NCBI GenBank assembly: GCA_963662175.1
Contig: OY759215.1
Span: forward strand, 31,746,066 to 31,810,065
Reading direction: 5' to 3'
DNA: 64,000 nucleotides
From: Aradus depressus
Lineage: Eukaryota > Arthropoda > Insecta > Hemiptera > Aradidae
The position numbers and the translations under genes are program-made. Shown piece by piece: positions 63,886 through 64,000 of this stretch (position 1 is the first letter of the stretch; each line of letters begins with the position of its first letter). A model generated the notes under the pieces. The model did not search any database and was not told the DNA's origin. It saw only the letters and a program-made list of their open reading frames with translations.

Positions 63886-64000
63886 AGTACGCATTTTTTT
63901 TCTTTATTTTAATCCTTTTTATTAACCCCCGACGCAAAAGGAGACCTTTGCCTTTTATTAGAGGCTTTGTCTGTGTGTGTGTCTGTGGCATCGTAGCTTC

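Overview
The window is AT-rich nuclear DNA from a eukaryote, most likely an arthropod and probably an insect. The evidence is two tRNA-headed SINE families, fragments of Jockey/R1-type non-LTR retrotransposons, a Ty3/gypsy remnant, many inverted-repeat DNA elements, CCTAA-type pentamers at SINE tails, and a host exon flanked by consensus GT-AG splice sites. I cannot name the species. Almost everything is repetitive. Only one host gene is supported, on the plus strand: a 1,098-nt exon at 57598-58695, plus an open segment with splice sites at 61993-62157 that may belong to it.

Region by region. 1-10.2 kb holds a 5'-truncated non-LTR insertion with target-site duplication (452-1285), a decayed Jockey-type reverse transcriptase (about 3.12-3.81 kb), a pogo/Tigger-like remnant, SINE-A copies, a 344-bp tandem duplication and an 82-bp minisatellite. 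10.2-20.7 kb is the left arm: a 44-bp repeat array, a complex satellite of 182-bp units, and a conserved 3' segment. 20.7-32.2 kb is a centre of inserted elements: a dead gypsy polymerase region interrupted by a 292-bp near-perfect palindrome, a duplicated copy of the arm's 3' end, an RT fragment and a displaced gypsy protease fragment. 32.25-42.17 kb is the right arm, with the same ordered parts on the opposite strand (178-bp units). 42.2-57 kb holds SINEs, local duplications and inverted-repeat elements. 57.5-62.2 kb holds the host exons, whose intervening sequence contains a MITE and SINEs. 62.6-64 kb holds a SINE-B, another non-LTR 3' fragment, a GC-rich block and a MITE remnant.

The most interesting structure is the pair of about 10-kb arms. 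They are colinear paralogues in convergent orientation: a short-period array, then about 180-bp satellite units, then intron-like modules, then a shared 3' segment. Both arms repeatedly contain 91-98-bp intervals that begin GTGAGTGC-like and end TTTNACAG-like, exactly as short spliceosomal introns do. I infer a transcribed, spliced repeat family, perhaps a noncoding RNA or a decayed gene, that was amplified into satellites. Stops in every frame of the exon-like segments I checked argue against an intact protein. The arms, the palindromic foldback element and the long-inverted-arm element at 52.27-54.09 kb are the parts most worth following up.
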